From contig JABSPK010000004.1 of the NCBI GenBank assembly GCA_013214065.1, positions 339,643-403,642 on the forward strand: a stretch of DNA of 64,000 bases, written 5' to 3'. A model generated the notes under the pieces. That model did not search any database. It saw only the letters and a list, made by a program, of their open reading frames with translations, and had not been told where the DNA came from. Positions 26,420 to 35,129 of this stretch are shown here, one piece after another. The DNA is from Flavobacteriaceae bacterium (GTDB lineage: Bacteria; Bacteroidota; Bacteroidia; Flavobacteriales; Flavobacteriaceae). How positions within the stretch are numbered: position 1 is the first letter of the stretch; every line of letters starts with the position of its first letter. The position numbers were made by a program, and so were the translations under genes.

Positions 26420-27256
26420 ATGAAGAACGATAGCCTACTAATTATGGTCGCCGGGGCCTCTTCACGGATGAAGAAGAGCCTGGAAAAGGCGCAACTGTCA
26501 AAAACCGCTTTCGAAATCGCCAAGCAGCAGCACAAAAGCCTGATACCTCTTGGAGCAGCGCAACGCCCTATGCTGTATCATCTGTTGAAAAACGCCATGG
26601 ATGCCGGTATTCGCGAAATCTACTTGATTACTTCGGAATCCAACCAAGGGTTCAAGGAGTTTGTCAATACCTATCAAGCGGATTTCGCATCGCTTCAGTT
26701 CCGTTTCGCGATTCAATATCTTCCCAAAGGGAGGACGAAAGCGATTGGTACGGCCGATGCGGTGATCCAATGTCTAGCGCAGTATCCTGAACTTCTCGAA
26801 CAACGTTTTACAGTCTGCAATGGTGACAACCTGTACTCGGTATCCGCTCTTTTGGCTCTGAGGGAACACCGCGAGGCAGACCATGCCCTGATTGCTTATG
26901 ATCGCGATGCCCTAAAGTTCCCAGATGAAAAGATCGCGAGGTTCGCCTTGTTGGTTTTGTCACATGAAGGGTACCTAAACGGGATCGTAGAAAAACCTGA
27001 ACCGGATACGATCGGTCAGTATCGTGATCCAAGGGGGAAACTACGGGTGAGTATGAATATTTACAACTTTTACGGGAAGACCTTACTTCCTTTTTTGGAA
27101 AGCTGTCCCTTCCATCCCGTGCGCGACGAGAAAGAATTGCCAAAAGCTGTAGCAACCATGGCCCAAACCAAACAGAAAAGCGTTCTCGGCACCTTGAGGG
27201 CCGAGCATGTGCCCGACATAACCAATGCCGATGACATAAAAGATTTTTATCTTTAG
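26420..27256 (+). CDS. Sugar-phosphate nucleotidyltransferase-like protein
   Basis: 278 residues from the ATG at 26420; an upstream ATG at 26393 is in frame but overlaps the kinase gene and adds nine atypical residues. The NTP-transferase start is modified: LLIMVAGASSRMKKS instead of the usual LAAGxGTRL, followed by a 25-residue insertion before the conserved Lys/Pro region (SLIPLGAAQRPMLYHLL). VCNGDNLYSV supplies the metal-binding Asp and GIVEKPEP a conserved later motif. It would form an NDP-sugar from a sugar-1-phosphate. The base and sugar are unknown. It lies between the GHMP kinase and a membrane hydroxylase gene, with gaps of four bases each side. Confidence 0.78.
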   Translation: MKNDSLLIMVAGASSRMKKSLEKAQLSKTAFEIAKQQHKSLIPLGAAQRPMLYHLLKNAMDAGIREIYLITSESNQGFKEFVNTYQADFASLQFRFAIQYLPKGRTKAIGTADAVIQCLAQYPELLEQRFTVCNGDNLYSVSALLALREHREADHALIAYDRDALKFPDEKIARFALLVLSHEGYLNGIVEKPEPDTIGQYRDPRGKLRVSMNIYNFYGKTLLPFLESCPFHPVRDEKELPKAVATMAQTKQKSVLGTLRAEHVPDITNADDIKDFYL

Positions 27257-27260
27257 CGTT

Positions 27261-28526
27261 ATGGAAACCTATGCGAACGCCTTGCTTTATGCCATTCCCT
27301 TTTTCGTCGGGTTGGTGCTCATCGAGATTTTGTACGGCCATTTCGTCAAAGATCAAAAGCACAATGTAATGGACACGGTCAGTAGCTTGAGTTCAGGCCT
27401 GACCAACATCATCAAGGATTCTTTGGGGCTTGCCGTCGTATTGGTGAGTTATCCGGTATTGTTGGAATATTTGGCTTTGACCGAGATCAAAGCGACATGG
27501 GCCGTATGGGTCATCGCTTTTATCGTAATTGATTTTGCAGGCTATTGGAACCATCGATTGAGTCATCATATCAATATTTTTTGGAATCAACATGTCATCC
27601 ATCATAGCAGTGAGGAATTCAATTTGGCCTGCGCCTTAAGACAATCGATTTCGAATCTTATCGGTTATTTTGCCATTCTCATGTTACCTGCGGCCCTACT
27701 AGGGGTGCCCAATGAGGTCATTGCGATTTTGGCCCCGATCCACCTCTTTGCACAGTTTTGGTACCACACCCAGCATATCGGAAAATTGGGTTGGTTGGAG
27801 TATGTCATCGTGACCCCTTCGCAGCACCGGGTACACCATGCCATCAATCCGGAATATATCGACAAGAACCTCGGCCAGATCTTATGCATTTGGGATCGCT
27901 GGTTCGGGACTTTTCAAGAGGAATTGGATACGGTACCACCCCAATACGGGGTTTTGAAGCCTGCGGAAACATGGAATCCGGTCTTGATCAACTTCCAACA
28001 TCTTTGGCGATTGGCCCAAGATGCTTGGCGCAGTGAACGCTGGGTCGATAAATTCAGGATTTGGTTCATGCCCACTGGTTGGCGCCCAGCCGATGTCGCC
28101 GAAAAGTATCCGATTTCAAAAATCGAAGACGTTTACGACTTTGAAAAGTACCGCCCAAAGGTTACCCATGGCCTCAAGGTATACTCGATTTTCCAGTTGT
28201 TGGCCAATACGGCCCTAATGCTGTTCATGTTCTATAATTTCTCCAATATCGGATATGAGGGACTTTTGGTCTACGGCGCCTTTATTTTTGTGGGAATCTA
28301 TGGGTATACCACTCTTATGGACGGTAAGTTCCATGCTTTTTGGATCGAATTGATCCGGGCGATAGCAGGCCTAGCGGTATTATATCTGACCGGTGATTGG
28401 TTCGGATTGAACGGTGTTTTGAATTGGGGAAGCCTTGTAGTCGCTGTCTATTTCGTTATCACCGGTCTCGGTGGGGCGTATTTCAGCTTTAATCGAATAC
28501 CTATTACGACTGTTTCGAAGTCTTAA
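27261..28526 (+). CDS. Sterol desaturase / fatty acid hydroxylase-family membrane protein
   Basis: 421 residues with several membrane spans. The di-iron His clusters are complete: H98 with HH102-103 (NHRLSHH), H111 with HH114-115 (HVIHH), and HRVHH near 190. The sequence is of the type found in alkylglycerol monooxygenase-like bacterial proteins, which oxidise lipid C-H or ether bonds using O2. The extra C-terminal membrane region (about 300-410) is also like that group. Substrate unknown. It is the last gene of the plus-strand run and overlaps the convergent ACBP gene by four bases. Confidence 0.85.
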   Translation: METYANALLYAIPFFVGLVLIEILYGHFVKDQKHNVMDTVSSLSSGLTNIIKDSLGLAVVLVSYPVLLEYLALTEIKATWAVWVIAFIVIDFAGYWNHRLSHHINIFWNQHVIHHSSEEFNLACALRQSISNLIGYFAILMLPAALLGVPNEVIAILAPIHLFAQFWYHTQHIGKLGWLEYVIVTPSQHRVHHAINPEYIDKNLGQILCIWDRWFGTFQEELDTVPPQYGVLKPAETWNPVLINFQHLWRLAQDAWRSERWVDKFRIWFMPTGWRPADVAEKYPISKIEDVYDFEKYRPKVTHGLKVYSIFQLLANTALMLFMFYNFSNIGYEGLLVYGAFIFVGIYGYTTLMDGKFHAFWIELIRAIAGLAVLYLTGDWFGLNGVLNWGSLVVAVYFVITGLGGAYFSFNRIPITTVSKS

Positions 28527-28789
28527 GAGCTTTCACCGATTTCCGATTGTACCAAATCGATGTACCGCTGCATGGCTTCGTTAATGGTGATGTGCTGTGC
28601 CTGGATCAAGGCATTGGCTTTGAAGGCATTGATCAGTGGTGTTTTACTTCCTGGGTTGTTGAAGTTCTTATTGGCTATTTTGAAGTAAGCGTATAATTTA
28701 AGCAACAAGTCAGCGGGTAAGGGGTCGGTGTAGGCGTTGACCAAGGCGACTGCCTTTTCGAATTCCTTATGTAAGGCCTCGTCACGCAT
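28523..28789 (-). CDS. Acyl-CoA-binding protein
   Basis: 88 residues, the length of the ACBP family. The conserved pattern is visible: FEKAVALVNAY, LLLKLYAYFKIANKNFNNPG and AMQRYIDLV, with the Tyr and Lys residues that contact CoA in characterised ACBPs. It binds and buffers medium to long-chain acyl-CoA in the cytoplasm. ACBPs are mostly eukaryotic and patchy in bacteria. It overlaps psd by eight bases at the end of the phospholipid operon, consistent with supplying acyl-CoA for membrane lipid metabolism. Confidence 0.82.
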   Translation of the reverse strand: MRDEALHKEFEKAVALVNAYTDPLPADLLLKLYAYFKIANKNFNNPGSKTPLINAFKANALIQAQHITINEAMQRYIDLVQSEIGESS

Positions 28790-29447
28790 CGTCTTCTGGA
28801 AGAACCGCTATACAGGTTTTGGCACCTACGACTTTTTGGTCCAGTTTAACGGCGATTTCAGCTTCAAGTGGAAGGAAAAGATCGACACGCGAGCCAAATT
28901 TGATGAACCCGGCATCCTGTCCTTGTACCACTTGTTCGCCTTCTTCGGCGTAGTTGACGATCCGTCGGGCCAATGCACCGGCAATCTGACGGTAAAGGAT
29001 TTCCCCGAATTTCGGGGTATGCACGACTACGGTCGTGCGTTCGTTTTCAGTGCTCGATTTCGGATGCCACGCGACCAAATATTTGCCAGGGTGGTATTTT
29101 GAATAGGTGATGGTGCCGCTGGCCGCATAGCGGGTGACGTGGACGTTCAAGGGCGACATGAAAATCGAGACTTGCTTGCGTTTTCCATTGAAATACTCGG
29201 TTTCCTCCACTTCTTCGATAACAACTACCTTGCCGTCGACCGGAGCTAAAATTTCATCGAAATTCGGGGTGACCACCCTTTTCGGATTCCGGAAAAACTG
29301 TAAGATCAAAACCAAAACTACCAAGGCCGTGAGCTGCAAAGCCCAGCGCAACCAATCGATGGTGATGTAGTATTCCGTGGCCAAAAGGGCCGCAACGACC
29401 AAAAAAAAGGTAATCAGAATGATTTGCTTTCCTTCTTTATGAAACAT
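28782..29447 (-). CDS. psd: Phosphatidylserine decarboxylase proenzyme (short type)
   Basis: 221 residues. It converts phosphatidylserine to phosphatidylethanolamine through a pyruvoyl cofactor made by self-cleavage at Gly185-Ser186 in KFGSRVDLFLP. Two N-terminal membrane spans lie at about 8-27 and 33-52. Catalytic-region motifs FMSPLNVHVTR and KSSTENER are present. The length and FGSR cleavage site (instead of LGST) fit the short, archaeal-type PSD group used by Bacteroidota. It overlaps cdsA by 11 bases. Confidence 0.93.
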   Translation of the reverse strand: MFHKEGKQIILITFFLVVAALLATEYYITIDWLRWALQLTALVVLVLILQFFRNPKRVVTPNFDEILAPVDGKVVVIEEVEETEYFNGKRKQVSIFMSPLNVHVTRYAASGTITYSKYHPGKYLVAWHPKSSTENERTTVVVHTPKFGEILYRQIAGALARRIVNYAEEGEQVVQGQDAGFIKFGSRVDLFLPLEAEIAVKLDQKVVGAKTCIAVLPEDDA

Positions 29448-30240
29448 AAGAGAAAATATTGAGTGTCAAATACGCAAATGGTGCAGCAAAAACCAAACTA
29501 TCAAGGCGGTCGTAAATCCCACCGTGTCCAGGTAATATCGCACCACTGTCTTTGACCCCCGCAATACGTTTGAACTTCGATTCCAATAGGTCTCCCAAGT
29601 TTCCGGCGATGACGATGACCGAGGCGAGCACCATCCATTGCATGGTATCCAACCGAGGTTCGTATTCCGCTAAAAAGTACGCGGCGATCAATGCAAAAAT
29701 AAACCCTCCCAGTGAACCTTCAATGGTTTTTTTAGGAGAAACGGAAGGAAATAATTTCGTACGACCAAGGGTACGTCCTACGAGATAGGCAAAACTGTCG
29801 TTTACCCAGACCAACACGAATATTCCCATAATAAGGAATTTGGCAAAAGAATTGCCTTCGTATGGAATCATGGTCAAAAAGATGCAGCCGCCCCCGATAT
29901 AGAGTAAGGCGATTAAAAATTTTTGAAAAGCGGTGAAGTTGTGGGCTTTTTTAGAAAAGAGAAAAGCCAATAAAGCCAAATTGACGGTCAAGGTCAACAG
30001 CAACAAAATACGGATCGGCATTTGGCTTTTGATCAAGTAGATATAGGCCCACCAAAGCCCTAAATAGGCTAAGAAGACATAGTATCCCTTGATTTTGACG
30101 ATGCGCTTGAATTCGTACAAACACCCCAACCCGAAGACCATAAAAAGAAAATCAAAAGCGTCGGCACTTAAAAATACCGCTGACAGGAGGAGTACGACAT
30201 AAACAATCCCGGTAAGTGACCGTCGTAACAGTTCTTTCAT
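29437..30240 (-). CDS. cdsA: Phosphatidate cytidylyltransferase
   Basis: 267-residue polytopic membrane enzyme that makes CDP-diacylglycerol from phosphatidate and CTP, the branch point of phospholipid synthesis. The CDP-DAG synthase signature runs from SPKKTIEGSLGG through KRIAGVKDSGAILPGHGGI and YDRLDS, with the usual Asp residues. About seven membrane segments are evident. It lies four bases after the LUD-protein gene and overlaps psd. Confidence 0.94.
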   Translation of the reverse strand: MKELLRRSLTGIVYVVLLLSAVFLSADAFDFLFMVFGLGCLYEFKRIVKIKGYYVFLAYLGLWWAYIYLIKSQMPIRILLLLTLTVNLALLAFLFSKKAHNFTAFQKFLIALLYIGGGCIFLTMIPYEGNSFAKFLIMGIFVLVWVNDSFAYLVGRTLGRTKLFPSVSPKKTIEGSLGGFIFALIAAYFLAEYEPRLDTMQWMVLASVIVIAGNLGDLLESKFKRIAGVKDSGAILPGHGGIYDRLDSLVFAAPFAYLTLNIFSYVS

Positions 30241-30244
30241 AAAT

Positions 30245-30853
30245 TCAGTAGTCTTCTAAAAGCAAAAGATATACATTTTTTGAAGTACTACCGTATGAAA
30301 GAAAGTCGTTTTTGTTTTCTTGGGTCAGCTGGAAATGTTTCAGCGTTGTGATATTATCGGGAATTTTCTTTTGATATTTCTTTTTGATCACCTTAAGGGC
30401 CTCGCTGATCGAATCGACCAATTGGCTTGTGGTGGCGAAAATGATCAGGTTATGGGGCAGCTCGTTCAATTTTTTTTCTTTGATCTGATTCGAGCAAACC
30501 AATACCGAACCATTGTGGGCGACCAAATGTTCGCAGGTGGTAAAGAAAATATCACTTTCGTTGCGCTTTGAGGTGAACGTTACGCCATTGGAGGCGAATC
30601 GTTCGTTCAACCGCTTGTCAAGGGTGTAGAATGGATGTGAGGTCCAGTTGTTCTCAGAAACGATGTTCTGGAGGCTTTCGGTAACTTCGGAAAAGTCTTC
30701 GCAATAAATGAACTTTCCGCCGTTCTTTTTAAAATAGATGGTGAACTTCTCATCGACGGGGATTTTAAGGTCGGGCATGTGCTCACCGCGGGTTTCCAAG
30801 GTTTCCTTGGAAACTTTCTTACCACCACCGAAAAGTTTGTCAAATAGGCCCAT
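30245..30853 (-). CDS. LUD-domain (LutC/YkgG-like) protein
   Basis: 202 residues from the second of two consecutive ATGs (MGLFDKLFG). The middle and C-terminal part resemble the LUD fold of LutC/YkgG proteins (FFTTCEHLVAHNGSVLVCS, HNLIIFATTSQLV). LutC takes part in lactate utilisation with LutA/LutB Fe-S subunits, but no such genes are here. In flavobacteria a gene of this kind between ftsH and cdsA is a familiar arrangement with no known function. It is 41 bases after ftsH on the same strand. Confidence 0.75.
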   Translation of the reverse strand: MGLFDKLFGGGKKVSKETLETRGEHMPDLKIPVDEKFTIYFKKNGGKFIYCEDFSEVTESLQNIVSENNWTSHPFYTLDKRLNERFASNGVTFTSKRNESDIFFTTCEHLVAHNGSVLVCSNQIKEKKLNELPHNLIIFATTSQLVDSISEALKVIKKKYQKKIPDNITTLKHFQLTQENKNDFLSYGSTSKNVYLLLLEDY

Positions 30854-30894
30854 CAAAGGTTATGTCAACCCTCGTACCGCAACAAAAAGCATGC

Positions 30895-32880
30895 TTATTT
30901 GGCCTCGCCGCCTACCTCTTCACCAGTAGGTTGGTCGACCGAAACGGATGCTTCCTCCTCCTCTTTTTCAAAAGGACGCTTGCCAAAGATCTTTTCAAGG
31001 TCATCCTTGAAAATCACTTCTTTTTCCAACAAGCGGTCTGCGAGTTCCGATAATTTATCTTTATTGTTTTCTAAAAGCTCAATCGCCCTTTGGTACTGCT
31101 TTTCAATGATCTTGGAGATTTCCTCATCGATTTTCTGTGCGGTCTCCTCACTGTAGGGTTTCGAGAACCCATATTCGTTTTGACCCGATGAATCGTAATA
31201 GGTTATGTTGCCCAACTCGTCGTTCAACCCATAGATCGTCACCATGGCCCGTGCCTGTTTGGTCACCTTTTCCAGATCGCTTAGGGCGCCTGTGGAAATT
31301 TTATTAAAGATCACTTTTTCAGCAGCCCGTCCGCCCATCGTTGCACACATCTCATCGAGCATTTGATCGGGCCTTACGATCAATCGTTCTTCGGGCAGGT
31401 ACCAAGCCGCACCCAAAGATTGGCCACGTGGCACGATGGTCACTTTGACCAATGGCGCCGCATGTTCAAGCATCCAGCTCACCGTAGCATGCCCGGCTTC
31501 GTGAAAGGCAATGGTCCGTTTTTCTTCTTGTGTAATGATCTTATTTTTCTTTTCAAGTCCGCCGACGATGCGGTCAACAGCATCTAAAAAGTCTTGTTTC
31601 GTTACTGCCTTGCGTTCTTTTCGAGCAGCGATCAAAGCGGCTTCATTACAGACGTTCGCAATATCGGCACCTGAAAAACCAGGTGTTTGTTTGGCCAGGA
31701 AATCAAGATCTAAGGTTTCGGCCGTTTTGATGGGCCTCAGGTGTACATCGAAAATTTCCTTTCGCTCCCTGATATCGGGTAGATCAACATAAATCTGACG
31801 GTCGAATCGACCGGCCCGCATAAGGGCCTTGTCGAGCACGTCTGCACGGTTGGTTGCAGCCAATACGATGACGTTCGTATTGGTTCCGAAACCGTCCATT
31901 TCGGTCAACAATTGGTTCAAGGTATTTTCACGTTCATCGTTCGAACCGGTGAAGTTGTTTTTACCACGGGCACGCCCAATCGCATCGATTTCGTCAATGA
32001 AAATGATGGCTGGTGATTTGTCTTTGGCCTGCTTGAACAGGTCGCGCACCCTTGAGGCACCGACACCGACGAACATTTCAACGAAATCGGAACCGGAGAG
32101 TGAAAAGAACGGTACTTTGGCTTCACCTGCGACTGCTTTGGCCAATAAGGTCTTACCTGTACCGGGAGGACCGACCAATAGCGCACCTTTCGGAATCTTA
32201 CCACCCAAAGAGGTGTATTTATCCGGATTCTTCAAGAATTCCACGATTTCCTGCACCTCTTCTTTAGCCCCTTCCAATCCGGCTACATCCTTGAATGAGG
32301 TTCTGGTATCCGTCTTTTCGTCGAATAGCTTGGCTTTCGATTTTCCAATGTTGAAAATCTGACCGCCGGCTCCTCCGCCAGCTCCACCTGACATTCTTCG
32401 CATGAGGAAAATCCAAATCCCAATGATAAGGGCAAAGGGTAAAAGGGATAGCAACAAGTCACCGAATACGTTGTTTTCGGTATCGAAATCGACTATGGTA
32501 TCGAGGTTGTTCTCTTTTTTGATGTTTTTGATCTCGTCTTCGAAGTTCTGGAGGTCCCCATAATCCAATACGTATTGCGGGATGATACCTGAAGAAGGGA
32601 TCAGGGGTTTGTCGGCTACATTTTTGTGCACGTCCTTTTTCATGGCTTCATCGGTCAAAAAGACCTTGGCCTGGCGCGTGTTCGTAATAATCAGGATTTC
32701 TTTGATGTCACCGTTCCTCAAAAACTCCTGCAACTCGGAAGTCGTGGTCTTTTCGGTACTGGAGAAGGCACTGCTGCCGAAGAATTGAAACCCTAAAATC
32801 AGGGCGATGATCACACCATAGATCCACCATGAGTTAAACCGTGGTTTCTTGGGGGTATTCGCATTGTTGTCTTTTGCCAT
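30895..32880 (-). CDS. ftsH: ATP-dependent zinc metalloprotease FtsH
   Basis: 661-residue membrane-bound AAA+ protease that degrades membrane and short-lived proteins and often controls lipid A or phospholipid enzymes. Membrane spans lie at about 19-36 and 141-160, enclosing a periplasmic domain. Walker A is GPPGTGKT at 237-244, Walker B IIFIDEID at 292-299, the second region of homology ends in RAGRFDRQ, and the zinc site is HEAGH at 460-464. A Gly-rich linker follows the second span. It starts six bases after rsfS. Its placement with cdsA and psd ties proteolysis to lipid synthesis in one operon. Confidence 0.97.
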   Translation of the reverse strand: MAKDNNANTPKKPRFNSWWIYGVIIALILGFQFFGSSAFSSTEKTTTSELQEFLRNGDIKEILIITNTRQAKVFLTDEAMKKDVHKNVADKPLIPSSGIIPQYVLDYGDLQNFEDEIKNIKKENNLDTIVDFDTENNVFGDLLLSLLPFALIIGIWIFLMRRMSGGAGGGAGGQIFNIGKSKAKLFDEKTDTRTSFKDVAGLEGAKEEVQEIVEFLKNPDKYTSLGGKIPKGALLVGPPGTGKTLLAKAVAGEAKVPFFSLSGSDFVEMFVGVGASRVRDLFKQAKDKSPAIIFIDEIDAIGRARGKNNFTGSNDERENTLNQLLTEMDGFGTNTNVIVLAATNRADVLDKALMRAGRFDRQIYVDLPDIRERKEIFDVHLRPIKTAETLDLDFLAKQTPGFSGADIANVCNEAALIAARKERKAVTKQDFLDAVDRIVGGLEKKNKIITQEEKRTIAFHEAGHATVSWMLEHAAPLVKVTIVPRGQSLGAAWYLPEERLIVRPDQMLDEMCATMGGRAAEKVIFNKISTGALSDLEKVTKQARAMVTIYGLNDELGNITYYDSSGQNEYGFSKPYSEETAQKIDEEISKIIEKQYQRAIELLENNKDKLSELADRLLEKEVIFKDDLEKIFGKRPFEKEEEEASVSVDQPTGEEVGGEAK

Positions 32881-32886
32881 TTCGTT

Positions 32887-33261
32887 TTAATTATAGCTGC
32901 TCTCCACCATAGTGACCTTGGCATCACCCCAAAGTCCTTCAATGTCATAAAACTCCCGAACATGCTTTTGAAACACATGGACCACTACATTGACATAATC
33001 CATTAAGACCCATTCCGCGTTGTCAGAGCCTTCGATATGCCAAGGTTTGTCTTTGATTGATTTGCTTACTGTCTTTTGTATAGAGGAAACAATGGCGTTG
33101 ACATGGGTGTTCGATGTGCCGTTGCAAATAATAAAGTAGTCGCAGACCGTATTTTCAATTTCCCTCAAATCAAGTAGGTTGATGTCTATCCCCTTGACTT
33201 CTTCAATTCCATGTAGTATTAAAGCAATGAGTTCATCTGCGCTAGCTTTGTTTTTCTGCAT
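32887..33261 (-). CDS. rsfS: Ribosomal silencing factor
   Basis: 124-residue Iojap/RsfS family protein, which binds ribosomal protein uL14 and blocks subunit joining in starvation. Conserved segments: DLREIENTVCDYFIICNGTSN, KPWHIEGSDNAEWVLMDY and VVVHVF. Length matches the family. It is the first gene of the apparent rsfS-ftsH-LUD-cdsA-psd-ACBP operon, with a TAACTTTG box 20 bases upstream. Confidence 0.94.
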   Translation of the reverse strand: MQKNKASADELIALILHGIEEVKGIDINLLDLREIENTVCDYFIICNGTSNTHVNAIVSSIQKTVSKSIKDKPWHIEGSDNAEWVLMDYVNVVVHVFQKHVREFYDIEGLWGDAKVTMVESSYN

Positions 33262-33280
33262 TCAAAAATTTTAGTTTCTA

Positions 33281-33288
33281 CAAAGTTA
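33281..33288 (-). promoter_or_regulatory. Candidate -7 box of the rsfS-ftsH operon
   Basis: Minus-strand TAACTTTG matches TAnnTTTG exactly and lies 19 bases before the rsfS ATG in the short divergent gap with birA. A clear -33 TTTG is not seen. Confidence 0.45.
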
Positions 33289-33350
33289 TTACTTTTTTGT
33301 TTTGACCCCTTGGGATTTTAACATTACATTGAAAACCAAGCAAGAGCTGT

Positions 33351-34085
33351 ATGATGCAGATAATCAAACTTGATGCCACGCCCTCGACCAATACCTTTCT
33401 CAAAGAACTCTCGGCCAATCAGACCCTGAACGACTATACGGTTGTCGTGACCGAATCCCAGACCCAAGGGCGCGGTCAACAAGGGGCCATATGGCAATCT
33501 GAAGGCGGCAAAAACCTGACTATGAGCGTGTTGAAAACCGGTGTCGATCTACAGGCTTCCGAACACTTTCTTTTGAACATCCTTGTCTCACTTGCCGTGA
33601 AGGTTGTTTTAGACGAACTGTCAGTGCCCGATATCAAGGTGAAATGGCCTAACGACATAATGTCAGGAAACCGAAAGGTTTGTGGCATTCTTATCGAGAA
33701 CGTCCTTCGTGGTGACCATATCGCGCGATCGGTCATCGGAATCGGACTCAATGTAAACCAAACTGCATTCAAAGGGTTGGAGCGGGCATCGTCGGTACGG
33801 CTTTTAACCGGCAAAACCCACGATTTGGTGATGGTACGCGAAAAGTTACTCGACGCATTGAAATCCAGTTTCGCTTCTTGGGAGGAAAAGGGGGGCGAAA
33901 CCCTACGGATGCGCTATGGTCAGGCCCTTTTTAGAACTGGGCGCCCGAGCACTTTTGAAAACCGAAACGGTCAGCGTTTCAATGCCGTGATAGTCGGGGT
34001 TTCGAATCAGGGTTTGCTGCAGTTGCAGACCGAAACGGAATCCGTCGTGGAATTCGGATTCAAAGAGGTCAAGCTTTGTTATTGA
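33351..34085 (+). CDS. birA: Biotin--[acetyl-CoA carboxylase] ligase
   Basis: 244 residues. It activates biotin with ATP and attaches it to the biotin carboxyl carrier domain. The biotinyl-AMP loop is GRGQQG at 40-45, KWPNDIM and the KVCGILIE strand follow, and GIGLNVNQ is present. There is no N-terminal helix-turn-helix, so this is a class I, non-regulatory BirA. Two consecutive ATGs (33351 and 33354) make the start uncertain by one codon. The 3' end overlaps the convergent SRPBCC gene by seven bases. Confidence 0.93.
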   Translation: MMQIIKLDATPSTNTFLKELSANQTLNDYTVVVTESQTQGRGQQGAIWQSEGGKNLTMSVLKTGVDLQASEHFLLNILVSLAVKVVLDELSVPDIKVKWPNDIMSGNRKVCGILIENVLRGDHIARSVIGIGLNVNQTAFKGLERASSVRLLTGKTHDLVMVREKLLDALKSSFASWEEKGGETLRMRYGQALFRTGRPSTFENRNGQRFNAVIVGVSNQGLLQLQTETESVVEFGFKEVKLCY

Positions 34086-34477
34086 CCGATACGGTCGAAA
34101 TTGGAGGCAAGGGTCTCCATAAAGTTGGTGATCGGTCTTTTGATCATCATGGCCATCATGGCGTTGAATTTACCCTCGAAACCTAAACTTACCTCACTTT
34201 CAGTATCCGACACCGACGCAATATCCATATTCAGTCGAAAAGGGAGTTTGTCGCTTGCCGCACCATAGACGACATGCGAGTTCGGGGTCTGCTCTTTCAA
34301 ACGGAGGATGATCTCTGGCATTCCGGAGAGGGCGAAACGAAAGGTGCGTTCGTCCAAAATTTCGAATTTCTCGGTGTTTTCGGGCATGAGTATCTCAAAA
34401 TTCTTGATGTCGGTCAAAAATTCGAAGACTTCCGCGCTGCTCTTGGCAACCGCCTTTTTTGGGATTTCAATATGCAT
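34079..34477 (-). CDS. SRPBCC-superfamily (START-like) protein
   Basis: 132 residues. The pattern VAKSSAEVFEFLTDIKNFEILMP at the start and an amphipathic C-terminal helix (TNFMETLASNFDRI) are typical of the polyketide cyclase / START-like fold, a hydrophobic-cavity binding domain. No catalytic residues can be proposed. It is three bases downstream of pyrE on the same strand, so it is cotranscribed, but a link to pyrimidine synthesis is not known. Confidence 0.75.
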   Translation of the reverse strand: MHIEIPKKAVAKSSAEVFEFLTDIKNFEILMPENTEKFEILDERTFRFALSGMPEIILRLKEQTPNSHVVYGAASDKLPFRLNMDIASVSDTESEVSLGFEGKFNAMMAMMIKRPITNFMETLASNFDRIGQ

Positions 34478-34480
34478 GAT

Positions 34481-35122
34481 CTATGGATTCCATTGTTGCG
34501 GGGCTTGACGCCATTGCAACAGGGTTTGTAACTGTTCTTCTTTGATATAATCGGTCTTTGAGGCCCTGTCGATCAAATGACCGTAATCACTTAGGGTATG
34601 CAGGGTAACCCCGGCCTCCGAAAAATTCGTTTCGGCCAGTTCGAACCCGTAGGAGAAAATTCCTAGCATTCCTTTGACGTTCGCAGACGCATCGCGCAAT
34701 GCTTTGACGGCGTTCAGACTACTTTTTCCGGTACTGATAAGGTCTTCGATGACCACGACCGACTGACCGGCTTCCAACTTTCCTTCGATTTGGTTTTGAC
34801 GGCCGTGCGATTTCGGTTCAGGGCGCACGTAAACAAAAGGGAGCCCCATGGCTTCCGCCACCAATATACCGATACCGATAGCCCCGGTGGCCACCCCGGC
34901 AATGACTTCGGGTTTTCCGTAGATGTGATCAACTTGCTTTGCCATTTCCTCACGGATGAAATTCCGGATCTGGGGGAAGGAAAGCACGATCCTGTTGTCA
35001 CAATATATGGGTGATTTCCAGCCTGAAGCCCAAGTGAACGGATTTTCAGGTCTCAACTTAATTGCATTAATTTGCAGCAATAGCTCAGCTGTTTTCTCTG
35101 CGCTGTTCTTATCAAAAATCAT
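34481..35122 (-). CDS. pyrE: Orotate phosphoribosyltransferase
   Basis: 213 residues. It joins orotate and PRPP to give OMP, the fifth step of UMP synthesis. The PRPP-binding motif VVVIEDLISTGKSS is at 122-135, and VRPEPKSHGRQN carries the mobile-loop Lys/His residues. The frame extends upstream to 35191, but the start at 35122 (MIFDKNSAEK) matches the family. This start is only seven bases from the divergent Nudix start codon. Confidence 0.95.
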   Translation of the reverse strand: MIFDKNSAEKTAELLLQINAIKLRPENPFTWASGWKSPIYCDNRIVLSFPQIRNFIREEMAKQVDHIYGKPEVIAGVATGAIGIGILVAEAMGLPFVYVRPEPKSHGRQNQIEGKLEAGQSVVVIEDLISTGKSSLNAVKALRDASANVKGMLGIFSYGFELAETNFSEAGVTLHTLSDYGHLIDRASKTDYIKEEQLQTLLQWRQAPQQWNP

Positions 35123-35129
35123 TGGGCAA

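Noticed and set aside
31829-32362. 177-codon plus-strand Ser/Pro-rich open frame
   Set aside because: Antisense shadow of the AAA+ domain of ftsH.
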